Shown here: piece by piece, positions 1 to 8,732 of the stretch
Position numbering within the stretch: position 1 is the first letter of the stretch
How the letters are laid out: the number at the start of each line of letters is the position of its first letter
Assembly (NCBI GenBank): GCA_000381585.1
Contig: KB906739.1
Coordinates: 1-64,000, forward strand
Source of the DNA: Acidobacteriaceae bacterium KBS 83
GTDB taxonomy: Bacteria; Acidobacteriota; Terriglobia; Terriglobales; Acidobacteriaceae
Reading direction: 5' to 3'
DNA length: 64,000 nt
Position numbers and translations under genes: made by a program
The notes under the pieces: generated by a model
Database searches by the model: none
What the model was told of the DNA's origin: nothing
Seen by the model: only the letters and a program-made list of their open reading frames with translations

Positions 1-1
1 G

Positions 2-481
2 CTGGAAGTTGTTGAAGCGATCACATCAGTCTGGGGAGGCGATCGCGTCGCAGTGCGCATCGCACCCGCCGGTGCCTGGAACCACATGCGGGATAGCAAT
101 CCTGCCGCTCTGTTCACATACGTCGCAGAGCACTTAAACCGATTCGGCCTTGCCTACCTGCACATCATAGAGCCACGTGTAAAGGGAAACGTGACCATCG
201 ATGAGGAGCGGGGCCCGGTTGCCGCCCAGCAACTTCGGAAAGTTTTCAAGGGGAAGATCATCGCAGCGGGCGGCTTCGAGCCCGAGACAGCAGAATCCGC
301 GATCGAGACCGGCGTCGCCGATGCCGTGGCCTTCGGGCGTCACTTCGTGGCAAATCCCGACTTGCCGCTGCGCATCAAAGAGGACCTTGCGCTCACACCG
401 TATGACCGAGATACCTTCTACACTTTCGACTCAGTGGGCTATAACGATTACCCCTTCGCCAACGAATTGGCGTCCCGCTAG
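2..481 (+). CDS. Old yellow enzyme family alkene reductase, C-terminal part (cut by window start)
   Basis: The frame is open from base 2 and ends with TAG at 481, so only the last ~159 residues are present. OYE-family enzymes are FMN-dependent TIM-barrel NAD(P)H oxidoreductases that reduce activated C=C bonds or nitro-esters in the cytoplasm. The visible part carries the end of the barrel: YLHIIEPRVKGN, then the FMN-phosphate-binding strands AAGGF and AVAFGRHFVANPDLPLRI, and the usual tail DRDTFYTFDSVGYNDYPF. These are typical of the NemA/xenobiotic-reductase branch. The substrate cannot be read from this fragment. A 25-base piece of this gene (237-261) is repeated downstream at 846-870. Confidence 0.88.
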   Translation: MEVVEAITSVWGGDRVAVRIAPAGAWNHMRDSNPAALFTYVAEHLNRFGLAYLHIIEPRVKGNVTIDEERGPVAAQQLRKVFKGKIIAAGGFEPETAESAIETGVADAVAFGRHFVANPDLPLRIKEDLALTPYDRDTFYTFDSVGYNDYPFANELASR

Positions 482-809
482 TTCCCGGGAGAGCTCTCAA
501 GTGACATGCCCTGGATGCTTCTACGTTCTGCGCACGTCACTTCCGGAGCCGAAGCCATAGCAAGGGTCCCCAAGGATTGTCGGCCATTCGAAAGTTACGG
601 GCGCGATCATCGTTGGTTGTGCCGAATCAGCGTCTCGCTGGCGAAGATGATCAGCGAACTTCTTCGAGAATGTTGCTGGCAACCATCGTTGTACTGTGTC
701 CCTGAGCGATTTTTGTCGACTGCTGAGTTCAAATTATTCCCGTACTTTCGGGTACAGACATCAGTTTGGCTTATTTACGTTCAATTTCGCTAAGCCACTG
801 GTTATAGGA
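482..809. other. Gene-poor interval after the OYE gene
   Basis: No reading frame here resembles a protein I recognise, and no start with a convincing ribosome site was found. It leads into a patchwork interval containing pieces copied from two other genes of the window and a decayed lysine-rich coding tail. Confidence 0.5.
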
Positions 810-842
810 CTGGCGGGAGCCGTAGCGAATCGTGTTTTAAAT
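810..842 (+). repeat. 33-base exact copy of an internal segment of the membrane-protein gene at 9.9-11.1 kb
   Basis: Bases 810-842 are identical to 10664-10696, which lies inside the coding sequence of the unknown membrane protein (codons for LAGAVANRVLN). Similarity fades on both sides. Here it is not part of a reading frame that continues that protein. The second copied fragment (846-870) starts three bases later. Confidence 0.85.
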
Positions 843-845
843 TGA

Positions 846-870
846 GGAAAGTTTTCAAGGGGAAGATCAT
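846..870 (+). repeat. 25-base exact copy of an internal segment of the OYE gene
   Basis: Bases 846-870 are identical to 237-261 in the OYE-family gene (codons around KVFKGKII). It directly follows the copy of 10664-10696, with only the bases at 843-845 between them. Two unrelated gene fragments side by side in non-coding DNA look like templated filler from repair or a rearrangement scar. Confidence 0.85.
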
Positions 871-875
871 AATCA

Positions 876-972
876 AAGAAGCCCACTACAAAGAAAAAGA
901 CTGTCAGGAAACCAACGCCTGCCAAAGGCAAAAACAGCCAAGAAAAAGGCCACAAAGCGAACCGCTGCCTAA
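876..972 (+). pseudogene. Remnant of a lysine/alanine-rich (histone H1-like) C-terminal tail
   Basis: In the frame starting at 876 the DNA encodes KKPTTKKKTVRKPTPAK. A shift to the next frame near 924 continues AKTAKKKATKRTAA and ends at TAA 970-972. Joined, the two stretches form a K/A/T/P-rich basic tail like those of bacterial histone H1-like or other DNA-binding proteins. No start codon or folded domain precedes it; the sequence upstream is the copied patchwork. It is best read as a broken tail of a lost gene. Confidence 0.5.
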
Positions 973-1117
973 CCCCGACAGAGGGGTCAGCAATGGCTCC
1001 TCCGCCCAGCTCAGGGAGACCATGATTCAGTTCACGTACAAGTTGAAGCTTGACGTCCAGATTGACCAGAAATAAATGGTGTCCGCAATCAGAAGCAGTG
1101 CGACATTGAAATGCAGA

Positions 1118-2911
1118 TTAGGCAATCTCGCCTTTGGCGGAGATCGTCTCGATGGTTTGGGCCGCCAGCACTAGCGCGAGGTGCGAAAACGCCTGTGGGA
1201 AGTTGCTTATCTGGCGACGCAACTTAGGGTCATACTCCTCCGAGAGAAGCCCCAGGTGATTTCGCACGTTGAGCAACCGTTCGAACAGTTCCTCCGCCTC
1301 CTTCATCCTGCCAACAAGGGCGTAGTTGTCTGCCAGCCAAAAGGTGCAAGCGAGGAAGGCCCCTTCCGAACCGGGGAGACCATCGGTACCGTGCTCGGTG
1401 TCATAGCGAAGCACAAAGCCATCTCGGAGGAGATGCTTCTCGATCGCCGCCACCGTGCCCCGCACCCGCGGATCACTGCCGGGGAGGAATCCGACGCGCG
1501 GAATCATCAGCACACTGGCATCGAGTGCCTCGCTTCCGTAGGATTGGGTAAACGCTCCCATTCGCTGGTTGAAACCGCGCTCGCAAACCTCGGTGTGGAT
1601 CTTCTCCCGAAGCGCGCAGAGGTGGCGCAGCATCTTTTGGCCCTCATCCCCACCGCTCCCGAATTCCTGAATCGCTTTAGCTGCCCGATCAAAAAATACC
1701 CAAGCCATGACCTTCGAATGGGTGAAGTGTCGGCGCCCGCCTCGCACCTCCCAAATGCCATCGTCGGGATGCTGCCAAGCATCTTCCATGAAAGTTATCA
1801 GATCCTTAATCACATGCCAGCCATGCACCCCCCCGGGCATGCCCATCTTTCGTGCGGCGTACCAGCACCATAAGCATTCTCCATAGACGTCGAGCTGGAA
1901 CTGGCCAGATGCGGCGTTTCCTACGCGCACCGGCTTCGAGCCTTCATACCCGGGCAGCCAGTCGAGTTCGAACTCTGTCAAGCGCCGAGCGCCGAAGATG
2001 CTATACATGATCTGAAGGTCCTCAGGATCGCCCGCGATAGTGCGAAAGACCCAGTCGAGAAAGGACCGGGCTTCGTCGATGTACCCACCAACCATGAATG
2101 CGTCCAGGGTCAAGCTTGCGTCTCGCAGCCAACAGAAGCGATAGTCCCAGTTGCGAACGCCACCGATAGATTCCGGTAAGGATGTTGTCGGGGCCGCCAC
2201 GATGGCCCCTGTTGGCGCGTAGGTCATAGCTTTGAGCGTGACCAGTGAGCGCACGACAGCGTCGCGCCAACGACCTTGGTATGTGCAGCGGCCCGACCAC
2301 TCTCGCCAGAACTTCTCCGTCGACGTCAGCGTTTGCTCGATGTCAGCCGCAACGGGCGGATCCTCGTGTGAGGCGAACCAGGTGAGTTGCATCGAGATGC
2401 GATCGCCCTTCTTCACTCGGAAGTAAGCGGATACGCGCCGAGCCGACTGTTCAAGAGCCATGGGTGTGCGAAGTATCAGAGCATTCGGCCCGGACAGAAA
2501 ACACACCCCGTCTCCCATCTTTTCGATGAAGGGCGCGTCGGCGCCGTAGCCGAAGCCGACATCGAGCAGCATCTCCAGCGGCACTTCTCCCTCGACTCCC
2601 TCGATGATCCGAACAACGTCGCATCGACCGCTCATCGGCATGAAGTCAATCACTCGGACCACGCCGTCGTCGCACGCGAACTCGGTCTCCAGGATCGTTG
2701 TGTCGTCGCGATAACGCTGCCGGCTCTCACGGACCGTCGCCGTGGGAAACAAGGACCAGCGACCGTGCTTGTCGTAACCAACGAGCGCCGTGAAGCAGGC
2801 GTCCGAATCAAAGCGCGGCGCACACAGCCAGTCGATCGACCCACTTCGAGACACGAGCGCGCTGGTGAACATATTCCCGATCAACCCGTAATCTTCGATT
2901 TTGGAGGCCAT
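1118..2911 (-). CDS. Glycoside hydrolase family 15 protein (glucoamylase/trehalase-like)
   Basis: 597 residues, a usual length for bacterial GH15 enzymes, which release glucose from alpha-glucans or trehalose with inversion. The N-terminus IEDYGLIGNMFTSALVSRSG and the block DWLCAPRFDSDACF are the family's beta-domain signature. The (alpha/alpha)6 barrel follows, with GGVRNWDYRFCWLRDASLT, the acidic WEVRGGRRHFTHSKVMAW segment, and LLSEEYDP near the C-terminus, where the catalytic base is expected. No signal peptide is seen, so it is probably cytoplasmic. It is the last gene of a tightly spaced minus-strand run (10 bases after the truncated MFS gene). GH15 genes often sit with zwf and gnd; the decayed copies of those genes lie 5-7 kb away. 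Confidence 0.9.
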   Translation of the reverse strand: MASKIEDYGLIGNMFTSALVSRSGSIDWLCAPRFDSDACFTALVGYDKHGRWSLFPTATVRESRQRYRDDTTILETEFACDDGVVRVIDFMPMSGRCDVVRIIEGVEGEVPLEMLLDVGFGYGADAPFIEKMGDGVCFLSGPNALILRTPMALEQSARRVSAYFRVKKGDRISMQLTWFASHEDPPVAADIEQTLTSTEKFWREWSGRCTYQGRWRDAVVRSLVTLKAMTYAPTGAIVAAPTTSLPESIGGVRNWDYRFCWLRDASLTLDAFMVGGYIDEARSFLDWVFRTIAGDPEDLQIMYSIFGARRLTEFELDWLPGYEGSKPVRVGNAASGQFQLDVYGECLWCWYAARKMGMPGGVHGWHVIKDLITFMEDAWQHPDDGIWEVRGGRRHFTHSKVMAWVFFDRAAKAIQEFGSGGDEGQKMLRHLCALREKIHTEVCERGFNQRMGAFTQSYGSEALDASVLMIPRVGFLPGSDPRVRGTVAAIEKHLLRDGFVLRYDTEHGTDGLPGSEGAFLACTFWLADNYALVGRMKEAEELFERLLNVRNHLGLLSEEYDPKLRRQISNFPQAFSHLALVLAAQTIETISAKGEIA

Positions 2912-2921
2912 GTTCTTCCCT

Positions 2922-3317
2922 TCAGATTTGTTGTTTGTTGATGAGTTTCACGCTGGCCAGGAGATCCGTGTCTAGGCTGTTCAGCGACAACCTGCCGTAA
3001 GCGACCGGCGCGTTCGAGATGGCAAACTGGCTCAAGAAGAGCAAAGCCATGGACACCAAATTGGCGGTGAGGCCAATCAGATAGATGCGTTTGATACCGA
3101 AGTGCCGGATCAACCGTGCGCCCAACAGCGACGCACCGAACGCCATGGCAGCTTGGGGCACAAACATAGTGGCATACTCTGTGCTTGACAGACCGGAATG
3201 CTGAGGACTAGTGAGGACCGTGCTCGCCGCCGGGAAAGTGACAAGCGCTAAACCTTGGACCATGCTGGCCGTGTAGATGTCGGTGATCTCGCCACGTTGA
3301 GCCATGAGGTTCCCCAA
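2922..3317 (-). pseudogene. Truncated major facilitator superfamily transporter (N-terminal fragment)
   Basis: 131 residues with about three hydrophobic segments: STEYATMFVPQAAMAFGASL, the GARLIRHFGIKRIYLIG loop, then LTANLVSMALLFLSQF. The GxxxxRHFGxxR loop and helix pattern fit an MFS protein. A full MFS has 12-14 helices and about 400 residues. Here homology stops near VAYGRL and the rest is an unrelated short tail. The gene still sits between the GMC oxidoreductase (18 bases) and GH15 (10 bases), so the operon spacing survived the deletion. A functional short membrane protein is unlikely. Confidence 0.65.
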
Positions 3318-3335
3318 TCTTGGCCTTTTCGATAC

Positions 3336-4889
3336 TTACTTCAGCCTATCCTGCAGATGAGCGCCAACGCGCAACGCATTCGCCATCGCAGTAAGCGCCG
3401 GGTTCACCGCCCCGATGCTGACGAAAAAGCTGGTGTCAACCACATACAGATTGTCGAGCTCATGCGCTTTGCAGTTGACATCGAGAACCGAACTCTTCGG
3501 ATCTAAGCCGAATCGGCAGGTCCCAGCCTGATGAGCCACACCCGCAATGGGGATTTCGTTCTTCAGATAGGCGTTGCGGGGAATTAAATGGCCGGGTTCC
3601 ATTCCCAAGTGCTTCAGCATCGATTTCAGCTTGTCGTAGAGCTTCTGTTTCGGCACCTGGTTGTTCGGTGTGTAACTGAGCGTAAGATTCCCGGCTCTGT
3701 CTAGGCTGACGCGATTTTCCGGATCAGGCAAGTCCTCGGTGCAGAGCCAGAAGTCCACGGCGTGGCGTCCAATATCATCAAGTAGTCTTATGGGGGCTAG
3801 CTCGGTTTCAATTGGTTTCTCGCCTTTGTACATCTCCCCCACCGACTTGCCGACCATTTGGATGCTTCCCACCGGAAAATCGAACCCATCCATCCCAAAA
3901 TAGAAATCATTTATCGCGATCGTTTTTTGGAAGAGAGTCGGGTTCGGCTCCTTTGAAAGCGCCAGGACGGCCATACTGTTGTGGAACATATAGTTTCGCC
4001 CAACCTGGTCCGAACCGTTGGCGAGACCATTGGGGTGCTTATCATTAGCGGAGCTCAACAACAGCTTCGCGGAATTGGCGGCGCCACAGGAGACTACGAC
4101 GATATCCCCGCTCAACGTCTCCGTTTCCCCGTCGCGTTCCACGACCACTTCCTTCACTGATCTCCCACTCGCATCGGTGTTGAGCTTTAGGACCCTGGAA
4201 TTCCGCAGGAGCGTGACGTTGGGATACTGCAGGGCGGGACGCACACCAAGCACCTCGGCGTCGGACTTGGCATGCACCAGGCAGGGGAAGCCGTCGCAGG
4301 TCTGGCAACGAATGCAACTGCTATTTGCCATGTCCTGTTCATTCAGCATGATTCCGCACGGCGCGGAGAAAGGGTGGCAACCCTTCGCTTTCAGGTTGTC
4401 GAAGAGCTGTTGGATCCGCGGCTCATTGGACACGGGCGGGTATGGATATGGTGCGCTGGCGGGGGGTTCTGTCGGGTCCGTTCCCCGCAAGCCATGTACT
4501 TGATACATCTCTTCAGCCTTGGTGTAGAAGGGCTCCATCTCTTCATAACTTAAGGGCCAGGCTGGGGAGACGCCGTCGTGCTCGCGCAGCTCACCGAAAT
4601 CCTCTTTGCGCAGCCGGTATAAGGCCGCACCATACATCTTTGTAGCACCACCTACAAAGTAGTGGATCTGCGGCTGAAATGCTTTCCCGTTGCGATCGTA
4701 CCAAGTGTCGGGAGAGATGTACCGGTTCTCGACAAACACTGACTTGGCGTCCCAGTTTTGCGCCTCCCGTTTCAGCCAGTCGCCGCGTTCGAGAATCAGG
4801 ATGCGTTTCCCAGTCGGAGCCATTGTGCGAGCCAGGGTACCGCCGCCAGCCCCGCTACCAATGATGATGACATCGTAAGTGTCGGACAT
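3336..4889 (-). CDS. GMC-family FAD-dependent oxidoreductase
   Basis: 517 residues. The N-terminus has the FAD Rossmann motif IIGSGAGGGTLARTMAPTG followed by ILERG. The C-terminus has the GMC catalytic region: VAHQAGTCRFG, with the presumed catalytic His, and AVNPALTAMANALRVG with the partner Asn. GMC enzymes oxidise alcohols or sugars with FAD. A cysteine-rich stretch, SSCIRCQTCDGFPCLVHAKS, lies in the middle and is found in sugar/polyol-oxidising bacterial members that pass electrons to a cytochrome or quinone rather than to oxygen. No signal peptide. Only 12 bases separate it from the SDR upstream, suggesting co-transcription. Substrate unknown. Confidence 0.88.
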   Translation of the reverse strand: MSDTYDVIIIGSGAGGGTLARTMAPTGKRILILERGDWLKREAQNWDAKSVFVENRYISPDTWYDRNGKAFQPQIHYFVGGATKMYGAALYRLRKEDFGELREHDGVSPAWPLSYEEMEPFYTKAEEMYQVHGLRGTDPTEPPASAPYPYPPVSNEPRIQQLFDNLKAKGCHPFSAPCGIMLNEQDMANSSCIRCQTCDGFPCLVHAKSDAEVLGVRPALQYPNVTLLRNSRVLKLNTDASGRSVKEVVVERDGETETLSGDIVVVSCGAANSAKLLLSSANDKHPNGLANGSDQVGRNYMFHNSMAVLALSKEPNPTLFQKTIAINDFYFGMDGFDFPVGSIQMVGKSVGEMYKGEKPIETELAPIRLLDDIGRHAVDFWLCTEDLPDPENRVSLDRAGNLTLSYTPNNQVPKQKLYDKLKSMLKHLGMEPGHLIPRNAYLKNEIPIAGVAHQAGTCRFGLDPKSSVLDVNCKAHELDNLYVVDTSFFVSIGAVNPALTAMANALRVGAHLQDRLK

Positions 4890-4901
4890 CTTTCTCCTTC
4901 A

Positions 4902-5669
4902 CTACAGCCCAGGGCTGCTTTGTATGAGGCCGCCGTCGGCGAGGATCGTTGTCGCTGTGATGTAGCTCGCGCCATCCCCGGCCAGAAACGCAACTACGCT
5001 GGCGATCTCCTGAGGCTCAGCCATTCGTCCCAGCGGTATCGCAGCGTCGAGCCTCGCCATCGCGGCTGGATTTTGCATCGTCGTGAGATTGATGGGAGTA
5101 GCGACCGCTCCGGGGCCAACGCCAGTGACCAGGATTTTATGCGGCGCGAGTTCGACGGCCGCAGTGCGCGTGAGCATGCGCATGCCGCCTTTGGAGAGAC
5201 AGTACGCAGTATTGCCAGGCATGGGCCAATCCTCATGGACTGAGGTGATGTTGATGATGCGCCCACCGCTCTTTTGCTTGATCATCTGGCGGGCTGCAAG
5301 CTGCGTGCCGAAGAAGGCGCTTTTCAGGTTGACCTCAAGCACCTTCTCGTATTGTTGTTCGGTCGTGTCGAGGACTGAGGTGCGAGTCTCCATGCCGGCG
5401 TTGTTCACCATGATGTCCAGCCGGCCGAATGCTTTCACAGCCGCGGCGACGAGTTTTTCCAGGTCCGCGACTTTGCTCACGTCCGCTTCGACACCAATGG
5501 CTCGATCGCCCAGCGCCGCAACTTGTTTCTCCAGTTCCTCGGTCGCTTCGGGATGGGAGATATAGTCAATGATGACGTTTGCGCCCTGCCTGGCTAGTTC
5601 GAGTACGATGGCCTTGCCTATGCCGGTATTGCCCCCTGTGACAATGGCGACTTTCTCCTTCAGCTGCAT
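4902..5669 (-). CDS. Short-chain dehydrogenase/reductase (glucose 1-dehydrogenase-like)
   Basis: 255 residues, classical SDR length. The cofactor motif is VTGGNTGIGKAI near the N-terminus, followed by the NNAG stretch (VNNAGMETRTS), the catalytic Ser region (IINITSVHEDWP) and the Tyr-Lys pair in YCLSKGG. D-V in GVEADVS and the IDYISHPE segment are consistent with NAD(P) binding. This branch is often annotated as glucose 1-dehydrogenase or 3-oxoacyl-ACP reductase-like; the substrate is not readable from sequence. It lies 12 bases upstream of the GMC oxidoreductase in the same minus-strand unit. Confidence 0.88.
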   Translation of the reverse strand: MQLKEKVAIVTGGNTGIGKAIVLELARQGANVIIDYISHPEATEELEKQVAALGDRAIGVEADVSKVADLEKLVAAAVKAFGRLDIMVNNAGMETRTSVLDTTEQQYEKVLEVNLKSAFFGTQLAARQMIKQKSGGRIINITSVHEDWPMPGNTAYCLSKGGMRMLTRTAAVELAPHKILVTGVGPGAVATPINLTTMQNPAAMARLDAAIPLGRMAEPQEIASVVAFLAGDGASYITATTILADGGLIQSSPGL

Positions 5670-6182
5670 AAGATAGCTCCTGATGGTTGATGCTGTTTCT
5701 CACGATTCACGCACCGCTTCCATATCCGGCGGGCACTGGTGCTTTCGCTCTCCGCGGCGTCACCCCAATCAATCTTCCTCTCATCCTTTCGATCCAAGAC
5801 ACTTCGTTTAGCGAGTTAGAGCGGAAAGGCATTTTGTTCCGCTCCCGCCGTATAAAGGAGCGGCTGGAACTGGTGAAACTTATTCTTATCGAGGGGCCTG
5901 ACCCGTACGTCAGATCACAAAAAACAATAGCGCGGCGACAACTAGAACTATCAACGGAATGACTATCGTTCGTTTCGACATTGCTAGAAGCTCCTTCAAG
6001 GCCACGGATGCAAGCCGTTACGGAAGGCGCCGCCCCATCGCGCCAATGAGCACCACGGTAAAAGAGAGGCCACCGCGATTCGCACCGGACGGTAATCCAA
6101 AACCGCCGCGGCATTCCTTCTGCCCCGCAGCACAAAGATGATTCAGCGACGTCCACGGAGAAGGCCTTGTCTTCTCGGCGAG
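5670..6182. other. Interval between SDR and NDH-2-like gene
   Basis: Apart from the 23-residue membrane peptide described separately, I see no supported gene in this ~510-base gap. A promoter for the SDR/GMC/GH15 run may lie here, but no clear -35/-10 pair stands out. Confidence 0.4.
5910..5981 (-). CDS. Predicted 23-residue single-span membrane peptide
   Basis: A very short frame: MSKRT, then a run of aliphatic residues (IVIPLIVLVVAALLFF) and the end VI. Its ATG at 5981 is preceded by a good ribosome site, AAGGAG, about 10 bases upstream. The layout (short basic N-terminus, one hydrophobic helix, almost nothing else) is that of a bacterial small membrane protein. It stands alone between the NDH-2-like gene and the SDR, on the same strand as both. 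Function unknown. The main doubt is its length; a comparison across relatives would settle it. Confidence 0.45.
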   Translation of the reverse strand: MSKRTIVIPLIVLVVAALLFFVI

Positions 6183-7520
6183 TCAACGGCCACTCTGCAC
6201 GCTCTTCGAAGGGAGATCCTCGCTTTCCGTTTCTTTGCCCCAGTCGATGTGGCACACATCAGCGCGGTCCAATATTTGAATTGCCCGCGACCTGCTGAAA
6301 TAGTTCCAGCCCCAATCGACGAAGGCTTCCACTCTTTCTCTGACCCCTGACATCAGCAGCGCATGTACGCCAATCCACGCAGCGAAGGCGATGGGACCTT
6401 CGAGTTCATGCCTCTTCTTCCCGATCGCAGCCACCGCGGCGTTGCGCCCGATCATCGCCATGATTCCCTTGTCGTGATAGTGAAACGCAGTTCGAGTTTC
6501 GCCCGCGATCTCGGCCAGGATGTTCTTCGCGGTCCAGGCTCCACTCTGCTGTGCCACAGAGCCCAGCTGCGGCAGAAACTCGTTTTCAGGGCTCGGAATA
6601 TTCGCGAAGTCGCCCAATACGTAAACACCGGGGAAACCTTCAACCGTGAGGTCCGGCCGCACATCAATCCGTCCGCCATGCCCGCGCGGCAGCCCTGCAG
6701 TTGCCGACAAAGGTGAGGCCGATAACCCGCCTCCCCAAATCACCGTGCGTGTTTGAATCGACGTGCCGTCGGAAAGTAGCACGCGATCGGGAGCCACTTC
6801 TTTCACTCCTATACCTAACCGAAGTTTGACCCCTTTCTTCTGGAGTACCCGTGAGGCGTAATCGTGGGCGTCTTCTGGAAAGGGTCCCAGAAGAGCGTGC
6901 CCATGGTCGACCAGATAGACCTGTGCGTGTTTCACTGCGAGGTCGGTGTATTCGCGCGACATGGTGAACCTGATCATGTCAGCCAGCGACCCGGCCATCT
7001 CGACACCTGTAGGTCCTCCACCTACGATCACGAAATTTAGCGCACCTTGCTCTGTCAGTTTCGGTTCCCGGTCTGCGTCCTCGAAAACGGTTAGGATTCG
7101 GGAGCGCAACCGTTGGGCTTCTTTGATCGAATAGAGTGGAAACGCATTTTCTTTCGCGCCGGCCGTGCCAAAGAAGTTTGCCTGCGATCCTGCCGCGAGC
7201 ACGAGGAAGTCTCCCTGGTAGCTCTTGCCTTCCCGGGTAGTCACCGTGCGCGTCTTAGGGTCGGCCGCAGTCACCTCCGCCATTTTCACTTCGACATTGG
7301 CATGGCGACGAAGAGAATGACGAAGGGAAGCTGCGATGTCGTCTGTACCGATCGCCGCCGTGGCAAGCTGATACAGCATGGGCTGGAACTGGTGATAGTT
7401 GTTCTTGTCGATCAGCGTGATCCGGACATCCTTCGTCTTGGCCAGTGCGCGAGCGCAAGCCAACCCGGCGAAGCCGCCACCCACAACCACGACGTGCGCT
7501 TTTGGACCTTGCGCATTCAC
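6183..7520 (-). CDS. NAD(P)/FAD-dependent oxidoreductase, type II NADH:quinone dehydrogenase-like
   Basis: 445 residues with two dinucleotide-binding motifs: HVVVVGGGFAGLACARAL for FAD near residue 10, and FVIVGGGPTGVEMAGSLADM for NADH near the middle. A later GDFANIP completes the FAD site. The C-terminus ends in an amphipathic/hydrophobic stretch (ALLMSGVRERVEAFVDWGWN) typical of NDH-2 enzymes, which sit on the inner membrane face and pass electrons from NADH to quinone without pumping protons. The start is GTG at 7520 with GAGG a short distance upstream. It lies next to the decayed zwf-gnd pair on the same strand. Confidence 0.88.
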   Translation of the reverse strand: MNAQGPKAHVVVVGGGFAGLACARALAKTKDVRITLIDKNNYHQFQPMLYQLATAAIGTDDIAASLRHSLRRHANVEVKMAEVTAADPKTRTVTTREGKSYQGDFLVLAAGSQANFFGTAGAKENAFPLYSIKEAQRLRSRILTVFEDADREPKLTEQGALNFVIVGGGPTGVEMAGSLADMIRFTMSREYTDLAVKHAQVYLVDHGHALLGPFPEDAHDYASRVLQKKGVKLRLGIGVKEVAPDRVLLSDGTSIQTRTVIWGGGLSASPLSATAGLPRGHGGRIDVRPDLTVEGFPGVYVLGDFANIPSPENEFLPQLGSVAQQSGAWTAKNILAEIAGETRTAFHYHDKGIMAMIGRNAAVAAIGKKRHELEGPIAFAAWIGVHALLMSGVRERVEAFVDWGWNYFSRSRAIQILDRADVCHIDWGKETESEDLPSKSVQSGR

Positions 7521-7870
7521 TGCATGACCTCATCTCTAGTCGGCGTGACTATCACCGTGATTCTGGCCACCCTCGCAGTAAGGCGGGCTTTGAAGGAGGG
7601 AGAAGAGATTATTCAGCCACACCTGACCCAATGCCATAACGCGATGGCGTGTTGAGAGCACGCGAAACTCAGGAGACCGGACCGGTCGAGTTCTACGCTA
7701 GGGACCCTGAAAGGCCGTACGGGGGCTCATTATTCGGTTCGCAACTAAGCATTTACAACTGTCAAAAGAGACAGTGACTCGACTTTTAGCTTCGCATGTG
7801 TCGGTCGGGTCTGGCGGAAACGATGCAAAACTTCTGGCTAACTGATTTTGCGTCCAATGCGGAAGTCTTC
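7521..7870. other. Interval between NDH-2-like gene and zwf pseudogene
   Basis: No supported coding sequence. A 43-codon frame on the + strand (ATG 7524) has a hydrophobic start but no ribosome site, and I do not call it. Confidence 0.4.
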
Positions 7871-8720
7871 CTACTCGTAAGCTGTAGGGTTTTGCCAACC
7901 ACCGACCGGCGTGAGTTTCTGCTCGACTTCTTTCTCACCCCACGTCTGCGGTTCATATTCATAGACTGGTGTGCCGGCACTCAAGACTGGATCGACGATG
8001 CGCCAGGCTTCTTCTAAATAATCTTGGCGGGCAAAAAGCGTGGCATCCCCCGCCATGGCGTCTCCAAGAATTCGCTCCTAGGCCTCCATCTCGTCTGGAC
8101 GTGGATGGTGGCTGGCTATCATCTCCATCGGCTCGCTCCTCATCTCCTCACCTGGAGCCATGAAGGCATTCGCAAATCTGAAGGTGACCATATTGTGCGC
8201 TGGCCGCTTGCCCAAATAATGATCAATGCGGAAGATCGCAGACTCAGGAAAAGCGCTATGCGTATTCGATTCAGTTCCTGAGCGGACGCAGGGTTGTGCC
8301 CAAACGGCTTCTCAACAATGATGCGAGCACTCTGTGCACAACTCGACTTTACGAGTCGCTCGATCACGGATTCGAACAAGATTGGAGGGATAGCCAGATA
8401 ATGCGCTGGCTGCCGTGACCCCGCGAGTTCCTTGCGAACCGCCTGGAATGTAGTTGCGTCAGCATAGTCACCATCGACGTACCGGAGCAAGGTGCTCAGT
8501 TTCTGCCACGCAGTAGCGTCGAGCCCCCATGCTTCTCGATACTGTCTTGGGCGCGAGCCTTCAACTGGTCGAAGTTCCAGCAAGCTTTGGCAACGCCGAT
8601 GACAGGCACATCAAGGTGGCGCCGTTTGATCATGGCATGCAAAGCCGGAAAAATCTTCTTGTAAGCAAGGTCGCCGGTCGCGCCGAAGAAGACGAGGGCA
8701 TCTGAGTGTGCATTGCGCAT
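7871..8720 (-). pseudogene. zwf: Decayed glucose-6-phosphate dehydrogenase gene (zwf) with internal deletion
   Basis: Three frames must be joined to read this gene. The start at 8720 gives the NADP-binding motif LVFFGATGDLAYKKIFPAL. After a shift near 8530 the second frame gives HYLAIPPILFESV and VEKPFGHNPASAQELNRI. A second shift near 8250 gives the active-site block FRIDHYLGKRPAHN and TFRFAN. The sequence then jumps directly to the C-terminal PGEEMRSEPMEMIASHH, skipping roughly 200 residues of the normal ~500. An in-frame TAG follows, then GDAMAGDATLFARQDYLEEA and the end at 7871. Two frameshifts, a stop and a large deletion make function impossible. It sits 12 bases after the gnd pseudogene, so the pair was an operon. 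Confidence 0.9.
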
Positions 8721-8732
8721 TCGCGTTCTCCT

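Noticed and set aside
7524-7655. 43-residue + strand membrane peptide (starts MTSSLVGVTITVILATLAV)
   Set aside because: Hydrophobic start but no ribosome site; it overlaps the leader of the minus-strand NDH-2-like gene.
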